The translations under genes and the position numbers were made by a program. Under the pieces are notes generated by a model that was not told where the DNA came from, ran no database searches, and saw nothing but the letters and a program-made list of their open reading frames with translations. 64,000 nucleotides of DNA, from contig JAPLSO010000058.1 in the NCBI GenBank assembly GCA_026398595.1, positions 36,227 to 100,226 on the forward strand, given 5' to 3'. Positions 53,958-64,000 of this stretch are shown here, in pieces. Within the stretch, counting starts at the first letter, position 1; every line of letters starts with the position of its first letter. The DNA is from Spirochaetota bacterium (GTDB lineage Bacteria; Spirochaetota; Spirochaetia; Treponematales; Rectinemataceae).

Positions 53958-55187
53958 ATGGACGGATACATCGGGGCAGGCCGGGAAGCATATAGGCGGG
54001 AAAGGGAGCACTTCCTCGTTGGGATCATGTCGGGCACGTCGCTGGACGGGATCGACGCTGTCCTCACGAGGATCGAGACGGCAGCGGATGGAGGGATCGC
54101 CGCCGTCGAACTCGTCGGCCAGTCCTCTCTGTCCTATACGTCCCAGCTCAAAAAGATCCTCCTTGCCCTCTGCTCACCTTCCGAGGCTCGGATCGATGAC
54201 CTCGTCTACGCCCATTTTGGACTTTCGGAGTGGTATGTCGAAGCCGTACATGCCCTCCTTGCCGCGACCAAGTGTCCGGCCGAAAAAATCGCAGCTCTCT
54301 GTCTCCACGGCCAGACGGTCTGGCACGCTCCCCAGACCCGGCTCTTCCCAGCCCCGGACGGCGGAACCGTCGCCGTCAAAGGCACCCTCCAGATAGGCGC
54401 GGCCCCCGTTCTCACTGAGCGCCTCGGTATCCCCGTCATTTTCGATTTCCGTTCGAGGGACATGGCTGCGGGAGGCGAGGGAGCACCCCTGGCGCCCTGC
54501 GTGGACGCCCTCCTCTTTGGAAGCCCCGTCAAGGGCAGGATCGTGCAGAACATCGGGGGCATCGGCAACGCTACCGTCGTGCCCGCAGGATCAATGCGCG
54601 AGGGCGTCTTCGCCTTCGACACGGGACCCGGCAACATGATCATCGACGAACTCGCGCGGAGGGACTCCAGCGGGGCCCTGCAGTATGACGAGGACGGTCG
54701 CCGCGGCCGCGCAGGCAGGGTGGACGAGGCTTTCGTGTCGAGCCTGGCCGCCGACCCTTGGTTTTCGGTTCCGCCTCCCAAGAGCACTGGCCGCGAGGTC
54801 TACGGCTCTGCCTTCGTAGACAGGTTCGTCGCCGAAGGCAGGCGCCGAGGCCTTGCGCCCGACGACCTCATCGCGACAGCCACCGCCTTCGCGGCAGAGA
54901 CGATAGCGGCCTCTTACCGCGATTTCATCTATTCCCGGACGCGGATCGACGAGGTGGTAGCTGGCGGTGGCGGGGCCCTGAACTCCTTCCTGATGGATCA
55001 GCTGCAAGAACGTCTGGCTGCGGGAGTCAGCCTCCTCACGACAGCCGACCTCGGCGTGCCCGAACTCGCCCGCGAGGCTATTGCCTTTGCCGTCCTCGGC
55101 CACGAGGCACTGATGGGCAGGCCTGGCAACCTCCCCGAGGTGACGGGCGCCTCGCGGGAAGTGATACTGGGCAACATGACGCTCTAG
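53958..55187 (+). CDS. anmK: Anhydro-N-acetylmuramic acid kinase
   Basis: 409 residues. The signature GIMSGTSLDGIDA, QNIGGIGNATVV and DTGPGNMIIDELA define AnmK of the hexokinase/actin ATPase fold. It phosphorylates and hydrates 1,6-anhydro-MurNAc from cell-wall turnover to MurNAc-6-phosphate. ATG 53958 follows GGAAG; the 21-codon extension in the ORF track is excluded by the promoter overlap. Confidence 0.95.
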   Translation: MDGYIGAGREAYRREREHFLVGIMSGTSLDGIDAVLTRIETAADGGIAAVELVGQSSLSYTSQLKKILLALCSPSEARIDDLVYAHFGLSEWYVEAVHALLAATKCPAEKIAALCLHGQTVWHAPQTRLFPAPDGGTVAVKGTLQIGAAPVLTERLGIPVIFDFRSRDMAAGGEGAPLAPCVDALLFGSPVKGRIVQNIGGIGNATVVPAGSMREGVFAFDTGPGNMIIDELARRDSSGALQYDEDGRRGRAGRVDEAFVSSLAADPWFSVPPPKSTGREVYGSAFVDRFVAEGRRRGLAPDDLIATATAFAAETIAASYRDFIYSRTRIDEVVAGGGGALNSFLMDQLQERLAAGVSLLTTADLGVPELAREAIAFAVLGHEALMGRPGNLPEVTGASREVILGNMTL

Positions 55188-55190
55188 AAC

Positions 55191-55220
55191 TGGATACGAC
55201 GTCTTCAAGGACGGTATACT
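55191..55220 (+). promoter_or_regulatory. Candidate promoter of the cyclophilin gene
   Basis: TGGATA (55191-55196), 18 bp, TATACT (55215-55220), about 75 bp before ATG 55295. Confidence 0.45.
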
Positions 55221-55294
55221 GATCAGCATAAGCCCGGAAAACCGCCGGCGCCGCCAAGGCGTCCCGGGACGAAACCCAACCGCAAGGAGCCCCG

Positions 55295-55795
55295 ATGCCC
55301 AACCCCAAAGTCCAATTTATTACAAGCCTCGGCGAACTGACCATCGAAGTCTTCGAGGACAAGACCCCCGTAACGACGGCTAACTTCCTTGACTATGTAA
55401 AATCCGGATTCTACGATGGGACGATCTTCCACCGGGTCATCCCCGGCTTCGTCGCCCAGGGCGGAGGTTTCGTGCCGGGCATGGACCAGAAGAAGACCAA
55501 ATCCTCTATCGTCAACGAGGCCTCCAAGGGGCCCGGCAACTCACGTGGAACCCTCTCAATGGCCCGCACCCCCCATCCAGACTCGGCGACCAGCCAATTC
55601 TTCATCAGCTTCGTGGACAACCGGAGCCTCGATTACCGCGGCCCAGGACCGGGAGCCGGCTACTGCGTCTTCGGAAAGGTGACCGAAGGCATGGAAGTCG
55701 TGGATGCCATGGCTGCCGTCCCTACCGGCCGCCTTCCACCCCACACCGATGTTCCCAAGGACGACATCGTCCTCATTTCCGCGAAAATTCTTTGA
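55295..55795 (+). CDS. Peptidyl-prolyl cis-trans isomerase, cyclophilin type
   Basis: 166 residues. The catalytic core IFHRVIPGFVAQGGGF contains the active-site Arg and Phe, followed by LSMARTPHPDSATSQFFISFVDN and the YCVFGKVTEGMEVVD block. There is no signal peptide, so it is cytoplasmic (PpiB-like). It catalyses proline isomerisation in folding. AAGGAG lies six bases before ATG 55295. Confidence 0.95.
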   Translation: MPNPKVQFITSLGELTIEVFEDKTPVTTANFLDYVKSGFYDGTIFHRVIPGFVAQGGGFVPGMDQKKTKSSIVNEASKGPGNSRGTLSMARTPHPDSATSQFFISFVDNRSLDYRGPGPGAGYCVFGKVTEGMEVVDAMAAVPTGRLPPHTDVPKDDIVLISAKIL

Positions 55796-55841
55796 ATTCG
55801 GGCCGGAAGGACCTCATGCGCCGATTCCAGTCACTTTACGC

Positions 55842-55869
55842 TTGCCCTCGGCGGCCTTTGCTATATACT
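55842..55869 (+). promoter_or_regulatory. Promoter of the oligopeptide ABC operon
   Basis: TTGCCC (55842-55847), 16 bp, TATACT (55864-55869), 90 bp before the SBP ATG. The leader contains a self-complementary GGCGGCGCCGCC followed by TTTT (about 55885), which could fold into a small hairpin. Confidence 0.5.
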
Positions 55870-55958
55870 GCAAATACCAGGGCGGCGCCGCCTTTTCAGG
55901 TCGCGCTACCCCCAGCAAGCGCCGTCCTTTCGGATGGCCCTACAGCAAGGAGGCATCC

Positions 55959-57470
55959 ATGAAGAAATTCACTATCCTCATTCTGGTGGTAATGCTGTTC
56001 ACGCTGACAGCACCCCAGGTCTTCGCTGCCGGCGAGGACAAGACCTTCACTATCGGCGTCGACCAGGAAGTGGTTGGCCTCGATCCGAACATTGTCACCT
56101 CGTTTTCCTCGCATCGGCGCATCGACCTTCTCTACAACAAGCTCGTCCGCCACAACGACAACCTGGAGATCGTGCCCGACCTTGCCGAGGACATAGACAT
56201 CCCCGACAACGTCACCTATATCTTCAACCTCCGCAAGGGCGTCAAGTTCCACGACGGGACCGAACTCACGGCCGACGATGTCGTCTTTACCCTCAACAGG
56301 ATCCTCGACACCAAGACGGCATCGCCCGGCAGGTCTTACCTGACCACGATCAAGTCCATCGAGAAGGTTTCGGCCTACAGCGTCAAGGTCGTCCTAACGG
56401 CGCCCCTGGCCTCCTTCCTGGAAGGGCTGACCTCCAACAACTGCGCCATCGTCTCCAAGGCTGCCGTCGAAAAGTACGGCAACCTCCAGAAGAACGAGGT
56501 CGGAACCGGCCCCTTCATGCTCAAGGAATGGGTGGCCGACAACTCCATGACCCTCGTCAAGAACCCCTCTTACTATGAAAAGGGAGCACCCTGGTTCGAC
56601 AAGGTCATCTTCAGGATCATCCCCGAGCAGGCTTCCCTCCTCGCCGGCGTCAAGTCCGGAACCCTGGACTTCGCCACCATCAACGACGGCTCGACGATCA
56701 CCCTGGCCAAGCGCGACACGAACCTCGTCGTCATGCAGAAGGCCGGCGTCAACGTCCGCACCTTCGGCTTCAACGTGACCCACAAGCCCTTCGACGACGA
56801 ACGCGTCCGCCAGGCGATCTCCCTCGGAATCGACAGGACCGAAGTTGTGACCGTGGCCAGCATGGGCATGGGCCAGGCCACCGGTCCCGTCCCCGTATCC
56901 GCCACACAGTGGGCTCTGCCCCTTTCCAAGATCCCCTTCTCCACACCCGATGTCGCCAAGGCCAAGGCTCTTCTCGCCCAGGCCGGCTACCCCAACGGCT
57001 TCACCTTCAAGATCGTGACCGCCAACTCCTACGAGGGCGGACTCGCCGAGGCCCAGGTCATCCAGGACCAGCTCAAGAAGATCGGCGTCAACGCCGAGCT
57101 CGAGGTCGTCGAATGGGGCGTCTATGTCGACCGCTGGGTCAAGCGCACCTTCGACGCCATGGTCGAGCTCCGCGGCGGTTCGGCCGAGCCCGACCGCTTC
57201 CTCTATCGCATGATCCACTCCACCGGCGGCGTCAACAACTTCATGTTCAAGGACGCCGACGTCGACGCCCTTCTCGACAAGGGAAGATCCCTGACCAAGG
57301 TTTCCGACCGCAAGCCCGTCTACGACCAGCTCCAGATCGTCCTCGCCACCAAGGCGCCGATCATCTTCTTGTATTGCCCCTATGAGACCCAGGTCCTTTC
57401 CAAGGACGTGAAGGGCTTCAAGGTTGTCGGCGACGGCAGTCTCTACTACGTCACCTACGCCCAGAAATAA
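55959..57470 (+). CDS. ABC transporter substrate-binding protein, oligopeptide/dipeptide type
   Basis: 503 residues: signal peptide MKKFTILILVVMLFTLTAPQVFA, then SBP_bac_5 features (FNLRKGVKFHDGTELTADD, GTGPFMLKEW, a Lys-Ala-Leu-Leu-Ala-Gln AGYPNGFTF block). The ORF track starts 85 codons early, inside the cyclophilin gene; AAGGAGG precedes ATG 55959. It is paralogous in type to the protein at the left edge. First gene of a five-gene uptake operon. Confidence 0.94.
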   Translation: MKKFTILILVVMLFTLTAPQVFAAGEDKTFTIGVDQEVVGLDPNIVTSFSSHRRIDLLYNKLVRHNDNLEIVPDLAEDIDIPDNVTYIFNLRKGVKFHDGTELTADDVVFTLNRILDTKTASPGRSYLTTIKSIEKVSAYSVKVVLTAPLASFLEGLTSNNCAIVSKAAVEKYGNLQKNEVGTGPFMLKEWVADNSMTLVKNPSYYEKGAPWFDKVIFRIIPEQASLLAGVKSGTLDFATINDGSTITLAKRDTNLVVMQKAGVNVRTFGFNVTHKPFDDERVRQAISLGIDRTEVVTVASMGMGQATGPVPVSATQWALPLSKIPFSTPDVAKAKALLAQAGYPNGFTFKIVTANSYEGGLAEAQVIQDQLKKIGVNAELEVVEWGVYVDRWVKRTFDAMVELRGGSAEPDRFLYRMIHSTGGVNNFMFKDADVDALLDKGRSLTKVSDRKPVYDQLQIVLATKAPIIFLYCPYETQVLSKDVKGFKVVGDGSLYYVTYAQK

Positions 57471-57500
57471 TCAGGGCTGCATCGCTTAAAAAAACGCTGA

Positions 57501-57540
57501 CGGAGAATCGCCGGGAGACCGGCGGTTCTCCGCTTCTTTA
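57501..57540 (+). terminator. Intercistronic hairpin between the SBP and permease genes
   Basis: CGGAGAATCGCCGG-GAGA-CCGGCGGTTCTCCG is a 14-bp stem with one G-U and a GNRA tetraloop, followed by CTTCTTT. It probably stabilises or partly terminates the SBP mRNA, so the binding protein is made in excess over the permease. Confidence 0.7.
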
Positions 57541-57563
57541 GAAATCGGATTTCGGGGATTTCC

Positions 57564-58526
57564 ATGGGACGATATATAATCAAGCGCCTTCTCTCCCTTA
57601 TACCCGTCCTTCTGGGCGTCTCTATCATCGTATTTTTTCTCGTCCGCCTCATCCCGGGATCGGCCCTCGAGATGTTCCTGGGCACCCAGGTGGAGACCAC
57701 GCCCGAACAGATGGTCGAGCTGAAACGCATCTTCGGCGAGGACAAGTCCATACCCGTCCTCTACGTCGAGTGGCTGGGCAGGGTCGTCCAGGGCGACTTC
57801 GGCTACTCACTGAGGACCTCGCGGTCCATACTCCCCGACATTCTCCAGCGTCTTCCGCTGAGTCTCGAGATAACCTTCTTCGCCCTCGTCCTCGCCCTTG
57901 CCATAGGCATACCCCTCGGCATAATCTCGGCCCTCAAGCAGAACCCTGTCACCGACGTTCTTATCCGGGTGACAGGCCTTTTCGGCCTCTCCTTACCCCA
58001 GTTCTGGCTCGCCTCTCTCATGGTGATAGCCTTCTCGGGCTTCAAGGGCTGGATACCCATGGGCAACTACATTCCCTTCTTCCAGAACCCCCTGGTCAAC
58101 CTCAAAATGCTGTTTCTCCCCTCCCTGTCCATCGGCATAGGCCTTGCCGCCGTCATCATGCGCTACACCCGCAACTCCATGCTCGAGGTTATGCAGATGG
58201 ACTATGTGAGGACGGCCAAGGCCAAGGGACTCAAGAAGCGCGTCGTCGTCGTACGCCACGCCCTGCGCAACGCCATCCTCCCCGTCATCACCGTGGCGGG
58301 CTTCAACACCGGCTACCTCCTCGGCGGCGCCATCGTCATCGAGGAAGTCTTCGCCCTCCCCGGCATGGGCAGGCTTGCCCTCTACGCCATCTACCAGCGG
58401 GACTACCCTCTCATCCAGGGCATCGTCCTCCTCATCGCCGCCATGTTTGTCCTCGTCAATCTCGTCACGGACCTGATTTACGCCGCTATCGACCCCAGGA
58501 TACGGCTCGACGAGGGGGGAAAGTAG
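57564..58526 (+). CDS. Oligopeptide ABC transporter permease, OppB/DppB type
   Basis: 320 residues with about six helices; the N-terminus RYIIKRLLSLIPVLLGVSIIVFFLVRLIPG is diagnostic for DppB/OppB. The EAA loop that contacts the ATPases reads YVRTAKAKGLKKRVVVVRHALRNA. It forms the inner-membrane channel with the next gene. It starts 93 bases after the SBP gene, beyond the hairpin. Confidence 0.95.
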   Translation: MGRYIIKRLLSLIPVLLGVSIIVFFLVRLIPGSALEMFLGTQVETTPEQMVELKRIFGEDKSIPVLYVEWLGRVVQGDFGYSLRTSRSILPDILQRLPLSLEITFFALVLALAIGIPLGIISALKQNPVTDVLIRVTGLFGLSLPQFWLASLMVIAFSGFKGWIPMGNYIPFFQNPLVNLKMLFLPSLSIGIGLAAVIMRYTRNSMLEVMQMDYVRTAKAKGLKKRVVVVRHALRNAILPVITVAGFNTGYLLGGAIVIEEVFALPGMGRLALYAIYQRDYPLIQGIVLLIAAMFVLVNLVTDLIYAAIDPRIRLDEGGK

Positions 58527-58527
58527 C

Positions 58528-59364
58528 ATGGCTGGGACCAGACTCAAGAAAAACATCATCGCCCTGACCGGGCTTGGAATAATCGCCTTCTACCTGCTGA
58601 TCATCGTCGTGGCGAACTTTTGGCTGCCCTACGACCCCGTGAAGATGAACGCTGCCCACCTCCTCGAGCCCCCTTCCCTCGCCTCGGGCCACCTTTTCGG
58701 CACCGACGAGTTCGGGCGCGACATTCTCTCCCGCATCATGCAGGGATGTTCAGTTTCGTTGATAATTTCCATAAGCGCCACTTTGATAGGCGCCGTCATC
58801 GGTACCTTCATGGGCATCTGGGCCGGCTTCCTGGGCGGCCGCTGGGATCACTGGATCATGAGGGTCGCCGACGTCCTCTTTTCATTTCCCTCGCTGTTAT
58901 TAGCCATCTTCGTCATGGGCATCCTGGGCGAAAAGACCTACAACGTCGTCATCGCGATAGGCATCGTCTACATACCCCAGTTCGCGAGAATCTCGAGAGG
59001 GGCCATACTGACCATCAAGGGCAGCGAATTCGTGCGCGCCGTCTTCTCGAACGGAGCGAAGAAGTCCTACGTCCTTTTCAGGCATCTGTTGCCTAACATC
59101 ATGATGCCCCTTATCGTCCAGATATCCCTCTCCCTTTCCGTGGCCATCCTCCTCGAATCGGCCCTCTCCTTCCTGGGCCTGGGCATCCAGCCCCCCTATC
59201 CCTCCTGGGGCAACATGCTCGCGAGCGCCCGCAAGTTTATGTTGCTAGCTCCCTGGACGGCCATCTATCCGGGTGTTGCGATTTCCTTCCTCGTCCTGGG
59301 CTTCAACCTCCTGGGCGACGGCCTGCGCGATATCCTCGACCCGCGCCTGAAGAACGTGAAGTAG
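58528..59364 (+). CDS. Oligopeptide ABC transporter permease, OppC/DppC type
   Basis: 278 residues with an N-terminal helix ([23 protein letters not shown]), then [20 protein letters not shown], a DppC/OppC signature. The EAA motif region reads [23 protein letters not shown]. It pairs with OppB to form the channel. It begins one base after the oppB stop. Confidence 0.95.
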   Translation: MAGTRLKKNIIALTGLGIIAFYLLIIVVANFWLPYDPVKMNAAHLLEPPSLASGHLFGTDEFGRDILSRIMQGCSVSLIISISATLIGAVIGTFMGIWAGFLGGRWDHWIMRVADVLFSFPSLLLAIFVMGILGEKTYNVVIAIGIVYIPQFARISRGAILTIKGSEFVRAVFSNGAKKSYVLFRHLLPNIMMPLIVQISLSLSVAILLESALSFLGLGIQPPYPSWGNMLASARKFMLLAPWTAIYPGVAISFLVLGFNLLGDGLRDILDPRLKNVK

Positions 59365-59374
59365 GGGGCGGTCG

Positions 59375-60369
59375 ATGAAAACCTTAGGCGAAACCATCCT
59401 GAGCGTCCGCAACCTCTCCACCGTCTTCGACACCGAGTACGGCGTCGTCAAGGCCGTCGACGGGGTCTCCTTCGATCTGAGGCGGGGCGAGACCCTCGGC
59501 ATCGTGGGCGAGTCGGGTTCGGGAAAGTCCGTCACCAACCTCTCCCTCCTGAGGCTTGTGCCCGAGCCCCCCGGACGCATCGCCTCGGGCGAGATCCTCT
59601 TCAAGGGCCGAAACCTCCTCGAGGGCGATGAGGAGGACATGCGACTCGTTCGGGGAAGCAACATCTCCATGATCTTCCAGGACCCCATGACCTCGCTTAA
59701 CCCACTTCTGCGGGTGTCCCTCCAGATAGCGGAGGCGCTCCAGCTCCACCATGGCCTCGACAGGAAGGCGGCGGAGAGGAAGGCCGTGGAGCTCCTTACG
59801 TCGATCGGTATCCCCGACGCCGAAACCCGGGCCTACGAGTACCCCCACCAGTACTCGGGCGGTATGCGCCAGCGCGCCATGATAGCCATGGCCATCTCCT
59901 GCGGCCCCGACATCCTCATCGCCGACGAGCCCACCACGGCCCTCGACGTGACCATCCAGGCCCAGATCCTCGAGCTCATCAAGAGCCTCTCGGCCGAGAA
60001 GACCATGTCGGTGATAATGATCACCCACGACCTGGGCGTCGTGGCTGGCATCTGCGACACCATCTGCGTCATGTACGCGGGGCGCATCGTGGAGAAGGCC
60101 CCCGTGGATGAACTTTTCGCCGACCCCAGGCATCCCTACACGCGAGGCCTTTTGGATTCCGTCCCCCGCGTCGACCTCGCGGGCGGAAGGCGCCGGCTGT
60201 ACTCCATCCCCGGCTCTCCCCCCGACCTGGTCGACCTCCCTCCCGGCTGCCCTTTCAGGCCAAGATGCGACAAGGCCATGGAGATCTGCGGCCAGAAAGC
60301 CCCCCCCGAGGTCGGGTTCGAGGATCGCACCGTCGTCTGCTGGCTCCACGCCCAGGAAGGGAAGATTTC

Positions 60370-60373
<4 letters not shown>
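59375..60373 (+). CDS. Oligopeptide ABC transporter ATPase, OppD/DppD type
   Basis: 332 residues. Walker A is [10 protein letters not shown] (about residue 43), the ABC signature is [14 protein letters not shown], and Walker B is [12 protein letters not shown]. The C-terminal oligopeptide-transporter extension has [16 protein letters not shown], a cysteine cluster that can hold Fe-S. It powers uptake with OppF. Its stop overlaps the next start as ATGA. Confidence 0.96.
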
Positions 60374-61407
<1,034 letters not shown>

Positions 61408-61423
61408 CCCAAGGAGGCCGGGG

Positions 61424-61897
61424 ATGATCAAGGTCCGCGACGCGCTTCCCGCCGACTTAACCGCCTGCGCGGCCATAGCCGCCGATTCCGAGATAGGCCG
61501 CCGTTACGGCTTTGAAGCCTCACCGCTTGAGGCGAAGATGGCTGTCTCCCAAGCCTCCGGCGCCATCATCATCGTGGCCGAACGGGACGAATCCTCAGGC
61601 GGCGGCATATCGGGCTTCGCCTGGGTCGACCCGAAAGGGGCCTTCGGCTCCTCCCCCTATCTCAAGCTCATCGCCGTGGGCGCCACCATGCGATCCTCGG
61701 GCGTCGGCGCGGCCCTTCTCGCCGAATTCGAAAAAAGGACAGTCGGAAAAGGCAGGCTCTGGACCCTATTGGTTTCTGATTTTAACACACGCGCCATCGC
61801 CTTCTACGAGCGACATGGCTACCAGACTGTCGGTCGCATACCGAACTTCGCGGTCAGCGGCGTTACCGAGATCCTCATGATCAAGGCGCGGACATGA
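61424..61897 (+). CDS. GNAT family N-acetyltransferase
   Basis: 157 residues from ATG 61424, preceded by AAGGAGG; the ORF track starts 54 codons too early. The acetyl-CoA region is LIAVGATMRSSGVGAALLAEFE and the end is NTRAIAFYERHGYQTVGRIPN, as in GNATs. The substrate is unknown. It follows oppF by 16 bases and overlaps the serine hydrolase by four, so it belongs to the operon and may act on a peptide or amino-sugar product. Confidence 0.88.
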   Translation: MIKVRDALPADLTACAAIAADSEIGRRYGFEASPLEAKMAVSQASGAIIIVAERDESSGGGISGFAWVDPKGAFGSSPYLKLIAVGATMRSSGVGAALLAEFEKRTVGKGRLWTLLVSDFNTRAIAFYERHGYQTVGRIPNFAVSGVTEILMIKART

Positions 61898-63030
61898 ACG
61901 GCGCGATCCTAGCCGCGAATCTCACTGCCTGTCTGGACGCTATCGCGACCCGAGGTCTCGCAGAGAAAAACGCGGCCGGCCTCGTTCTGCGAGTTGAGCG
62001 CGGCGAACGCCTTATTTTCGAGAATACCTGGGGCCTTGCCGTAGACCTCCCCGACCGCAGCCTCCCCATGATCCCCGACACCCAATTCGACATCGCCTCC
62101 CTCACCAAGCTCTTTACGACGACCGTCGCCCTGCGTCTCGCGACCCTTGGACGCCTCGACCTCGACGCCGTTCTGTCGGGCTGCGAGCCCATGCATTCCC
62201 TTGCCGCCGGCCGTCCCCTTCTCGCGAAAGCCTTTTCGCGCATCACCGTCCGTAGCCTCATGGCCCACTCCTCGGGCCTCCATTACTGGTACCCCTTCTA
62301 CGCGGCCAAGGCGGGGCCCGACTTCGCCCCCATCCTCGAAGAGATCCTGGTACGCTTTCCTCTTTCTCCCGGCACGGTCTATTCCGACCTCAACTACATC
62401 ATCCTCGGCAAACTCGTAGAGTCTGCCGCCGGCCTGCCCCTCGATGCGGCGCTCAAAGACCTGGTGGCCGGCCCTCTCGGGCTTGCCTCCACCTGCTATC
62501 GCCCGGCCTCAGGCCCCTTCGCCGCGACTGAGTTCGGCAACGGAATCGAGCAAGCCATGGTCGCCGAACTCGGCCTTTCCTTCGATGCCTGGCGCGACCC
62601 GTGCGTTCCCCTCGCGGGGGAGCCCGACGACGGCAACTGCCACTATTATTTCGACGACACAGCCGGCCATGCGGGCATTTTCTCCACGGTCCGCGACGCC
62701 TGCGCCCTGGGGAATCTCTACCTCGACCTAGGTATCCGAAGCGGCTTCATCGATCCCGGCCTTGCGGATGAGTCGCGGCTCGACCATGGCGGAGGACGAG
62801 GACTCGGATTCCAATTAGGGGAACTCTATCCGGACGGCGGCTTTGGCCACACGGGCTTCACCGGCACCTACCTCTATCTGAACGCCGACCTGGGCTTGTG
62901 CGCGGCGATCTTCGCGAACCGCCTCCACGTGGAAACCCCGAAGAACATCAACGCGTGGAGGAAGGAGCTAATCAAGGCAATTCTTTCAGACAGCATGCAA
63001 GGCGATAGCCATGACCGCGAAAAGGAATGA
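61894..63030 (+). CDS. Serine hydrolase, beta-lactamase/penicillin-binding-like family
   Basis: 378 residues, no signal peptide. The SxxK nucleophile motif is IASLTKLFTTT (about residue 70), and the second motif is YSDLNYIILGKLVE. The third region may be FGHTGFTGTYLYL. Members are peptidases or esterases such as D-aminopeptidases. It lies at the end of a peptide-uptake operon, so a cytoplasmic role on imported peptides or peptidoglycan fragments is plausible. Its ATG overlaps the GNAT stop. Confidence 0.85.
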   Translation: MNGAILAANLTACLDAIATRGLAEKNAAGLVLRVERGERLIFENTWGLAVDLPDRSLPMIPDTQFDIASLTKLFTTTVALRLATLGRLDLDAVLSGCEPMHSLAAGRPLLAKAFSRITVRSLMAHSSGLHYWYPFYAAKAGPDFAPILEEILVRFPLSPGTVYSDLNYIILGKLVESAAGLPLDAALKDLVAGPLGLASTCYRPASGPFAATEFGNGIEQAMVAELGLSFDAWRDPCVPLAGEPDDGNCHYYFDDTAGHAGIFSTVRDACALGNLYLDLGIRSGFIDPGLADESRLDHGGGRGLGFQLGELYPDGGFGHTGFTGTYLYLNADLGLCAAIFANRLHVETPKNINAWRKELIKAILSDSMQGDSHDREKE

Positions 63031-63066
63031 CAGGACGATTGGCCCAGCAAGCTGCCATCCCAGCCG

Positions 63067-64000
63067 CTACTTGATGACTTCGTAACTTATCGCGCTTGAA
63101 TAGGACGCCGATTTAGGCTCCTCGAAGCGCAGCGCGAGCTTTACCGGCCCGCTTGTCACCTTCGTCTCGCCTGAGAATATCGAGCCGTCCCTGGTCAGCA
63201 TGGTCCAGTCCTTGCCGCAGATGACCGCAACCGCGTAGGCCTGCTTCGATTCCACCTTGAACGCGTAGGTTTTTCCTGTCTGAAGGACAGGTATCTTTGG
63301 CACATCGATGACCCGCAGGTCACCCTTGATCTCATAGACCTTGATCGAGGTTCCATTCACGAGGTAGGAAAGCAGATCGGCCTTGGAGAAACCTAGCTTT
63401 CCGAGTTCGAGTACTTCGAAGACGGACTGATCTTCGGGGGATTTCCTGAGGACCTCCAGGATTTCCTCGTCACCGAAGCCCACCTTCTTCAGCTCGAAGA
63501 GGGAATATCGCTTGTCCTCGAGCCCCGAGCCGAACTCCGAGGCGAGGCGTCTCTGCAGGCTGACCGAGATGCCCTTTTCGTAAAGTTCGTCGAAGATCCC
63601 GCTCATGACGTAGGGCAGCCGATCGAAGTCGGACTTCGTGTATTTTGCCGGCAGAAGGGTGGAGGAACCGTCCTCGGGGAAATGCGTCAGGAGAAAGAGC
63701 TGGGGGTCCATGGCGAACCATGCGTAGGAGAGTTCCTGTCGGAATTTCCTGTCGTCGCCAATGCTGCCCGCGCCCCAGGTCGTGTCCATCAGATACCAGG
63801 AACCGTCGATCCTGAATGTGTTCCAGGCGTGGTTATTCTCCGAGGGCTTGCCCGGGATATAGCTGTAACCCTTCGAGTAGCCGCCTAAGACGACGGCTTT
63901 CAAGCCTAGGGCCTCGGCCAGCTGGAGGGTGAGATCGGAGTAACCCTGGCAGACCGACTTCCCCGACTCGAAGGTCGACTGCGCCGAGACTTCCTCGTGC
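63067..64000 (-). CDS. Transglutaminase-like protein, N-terminus off window
   Basis: Open to the right edge; the ORF-track start at 63903 is internal because the same frame continues to 64000. The catalytic triad of the transglutaminase core is visible: SGKSVCQGYSDL (Cys), SENNHAWNTF (His) and WYLMDTTWGAG (Asp). The C-terminal part (about 100 residues) is a different, beta-rich region ending SAISYEVIK. Such proteins act as proteases or peptidases, often outside the cytoplasm. The N-terminus and any signal peptide are missing. Confidence 0.85.
   Translation of the reverse strand, partial: HEEVSAQSTFESGKSVCQGYSDLTLQLAEALGLKAVVLGGYSKGYSYIPGKPSENNHAWNTFRIDGSWYLMDTTWGAGSIGDDRKFRQELSYAWFAMDPQLFLLTHFPEDGSSTLLPAKYTKSDFDRLPYVMSGIFDELYEKGISVSLQRRLASEFGSGLEDKRYSLFELKKVGFGDEEILEVLRKSPEDQSVFEVLELGKLGFSKADLLSYLVNGTSIKVYEIKGDLRVIDVPKIPVLQTGKTYAFKVESKQAYAVAVICGKDWTMLTRDGSIFSGETKVTSGPVKLALRFEEPKSASYSSAISYEVIK

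Overview
This 64 kb window is very probably a chromosomal replication-origin region from a GC-rich, Gram-negative, fermentative or anaerobic bacterium. I infer Spirochaetota (Treponema/Rectinema-like). The reasons are the gene order gyrA-gyrB-dnaA-dnaN, as in Borrelia, the spirochaete-like Jag, RpmH and YidC proteins, and a complete Rnf complex. No rRNA or marker search was possible, so the phylum is an inference.

Left part (1-14.9 kb). A peptide-type ABC substrate-binding protein runs off the left edge and is divergent from a zinc alcohol dehydrogenase. Next come an HD-GYP response regulator and a wrecked sensor kinase. ORFs 3877-10165 are pieces of one MASE1-CHASE-multi-PAS-GAF-histidine kinase-REC-REC protein, broken by three in-frame stops and one frameshift. 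They are followed by the tldD-pmbA protease pair and by metK, whose leader carries a recognisable SAM-II riboswitch.

Centre (14.9-35.6 kb). The rnfC-D-G-E-A-B operon (ion-translocating ferredoxin:NAD+ oxidoreductase) is followed by the classical origin cluster: jag, yidC, yidD, rnpA, rpmH, dciA (DUF721), recF, dnaN and dnaA on the minus strand, with gyrB-gyrA on the plus strand. The dnaN-dnaA gap holds an AT-rich unwinding element, a DnaA-trio-like run and several DnaA-box matches, so I place oriC there. A perfect 16-bp parS lies just after gyrA and a 14/16 match lies within the next gene. A polyprenyl synthase and a sigma-70 factor follow.

Right part (35.8-64 kb). A fabD-fabG-fabF-glgX run with a SEC-C protein is followed by an Ada-like (ATL) protein, a UPF0158-GNAT fusion, a PHP phosphoesterase, thyX and rmuC. 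Next is a three-gene envelope export cassette (RND/MMPL pump, LolA-like protein, beta-barrel), then DUF2804, a hydroxyisobutyrate-dehydrogenase-type gene, anmK, a cyclophilin, a full oligopeptide ABC operon with a GNAT protein and a serine hydrolase, and a partial transglutaminase-like gene at the right edge.

I found no tRNA, rRNA, CRISPR array, prophage or insertion sequence. The most notable items are the decayed giant kinase, the SAM-II riboswitch on metK, the oriC/DnaA-trio/parS architecture, a natural Leu at the GyrA quinolone position, and the UPF0158-GNAT fusion.
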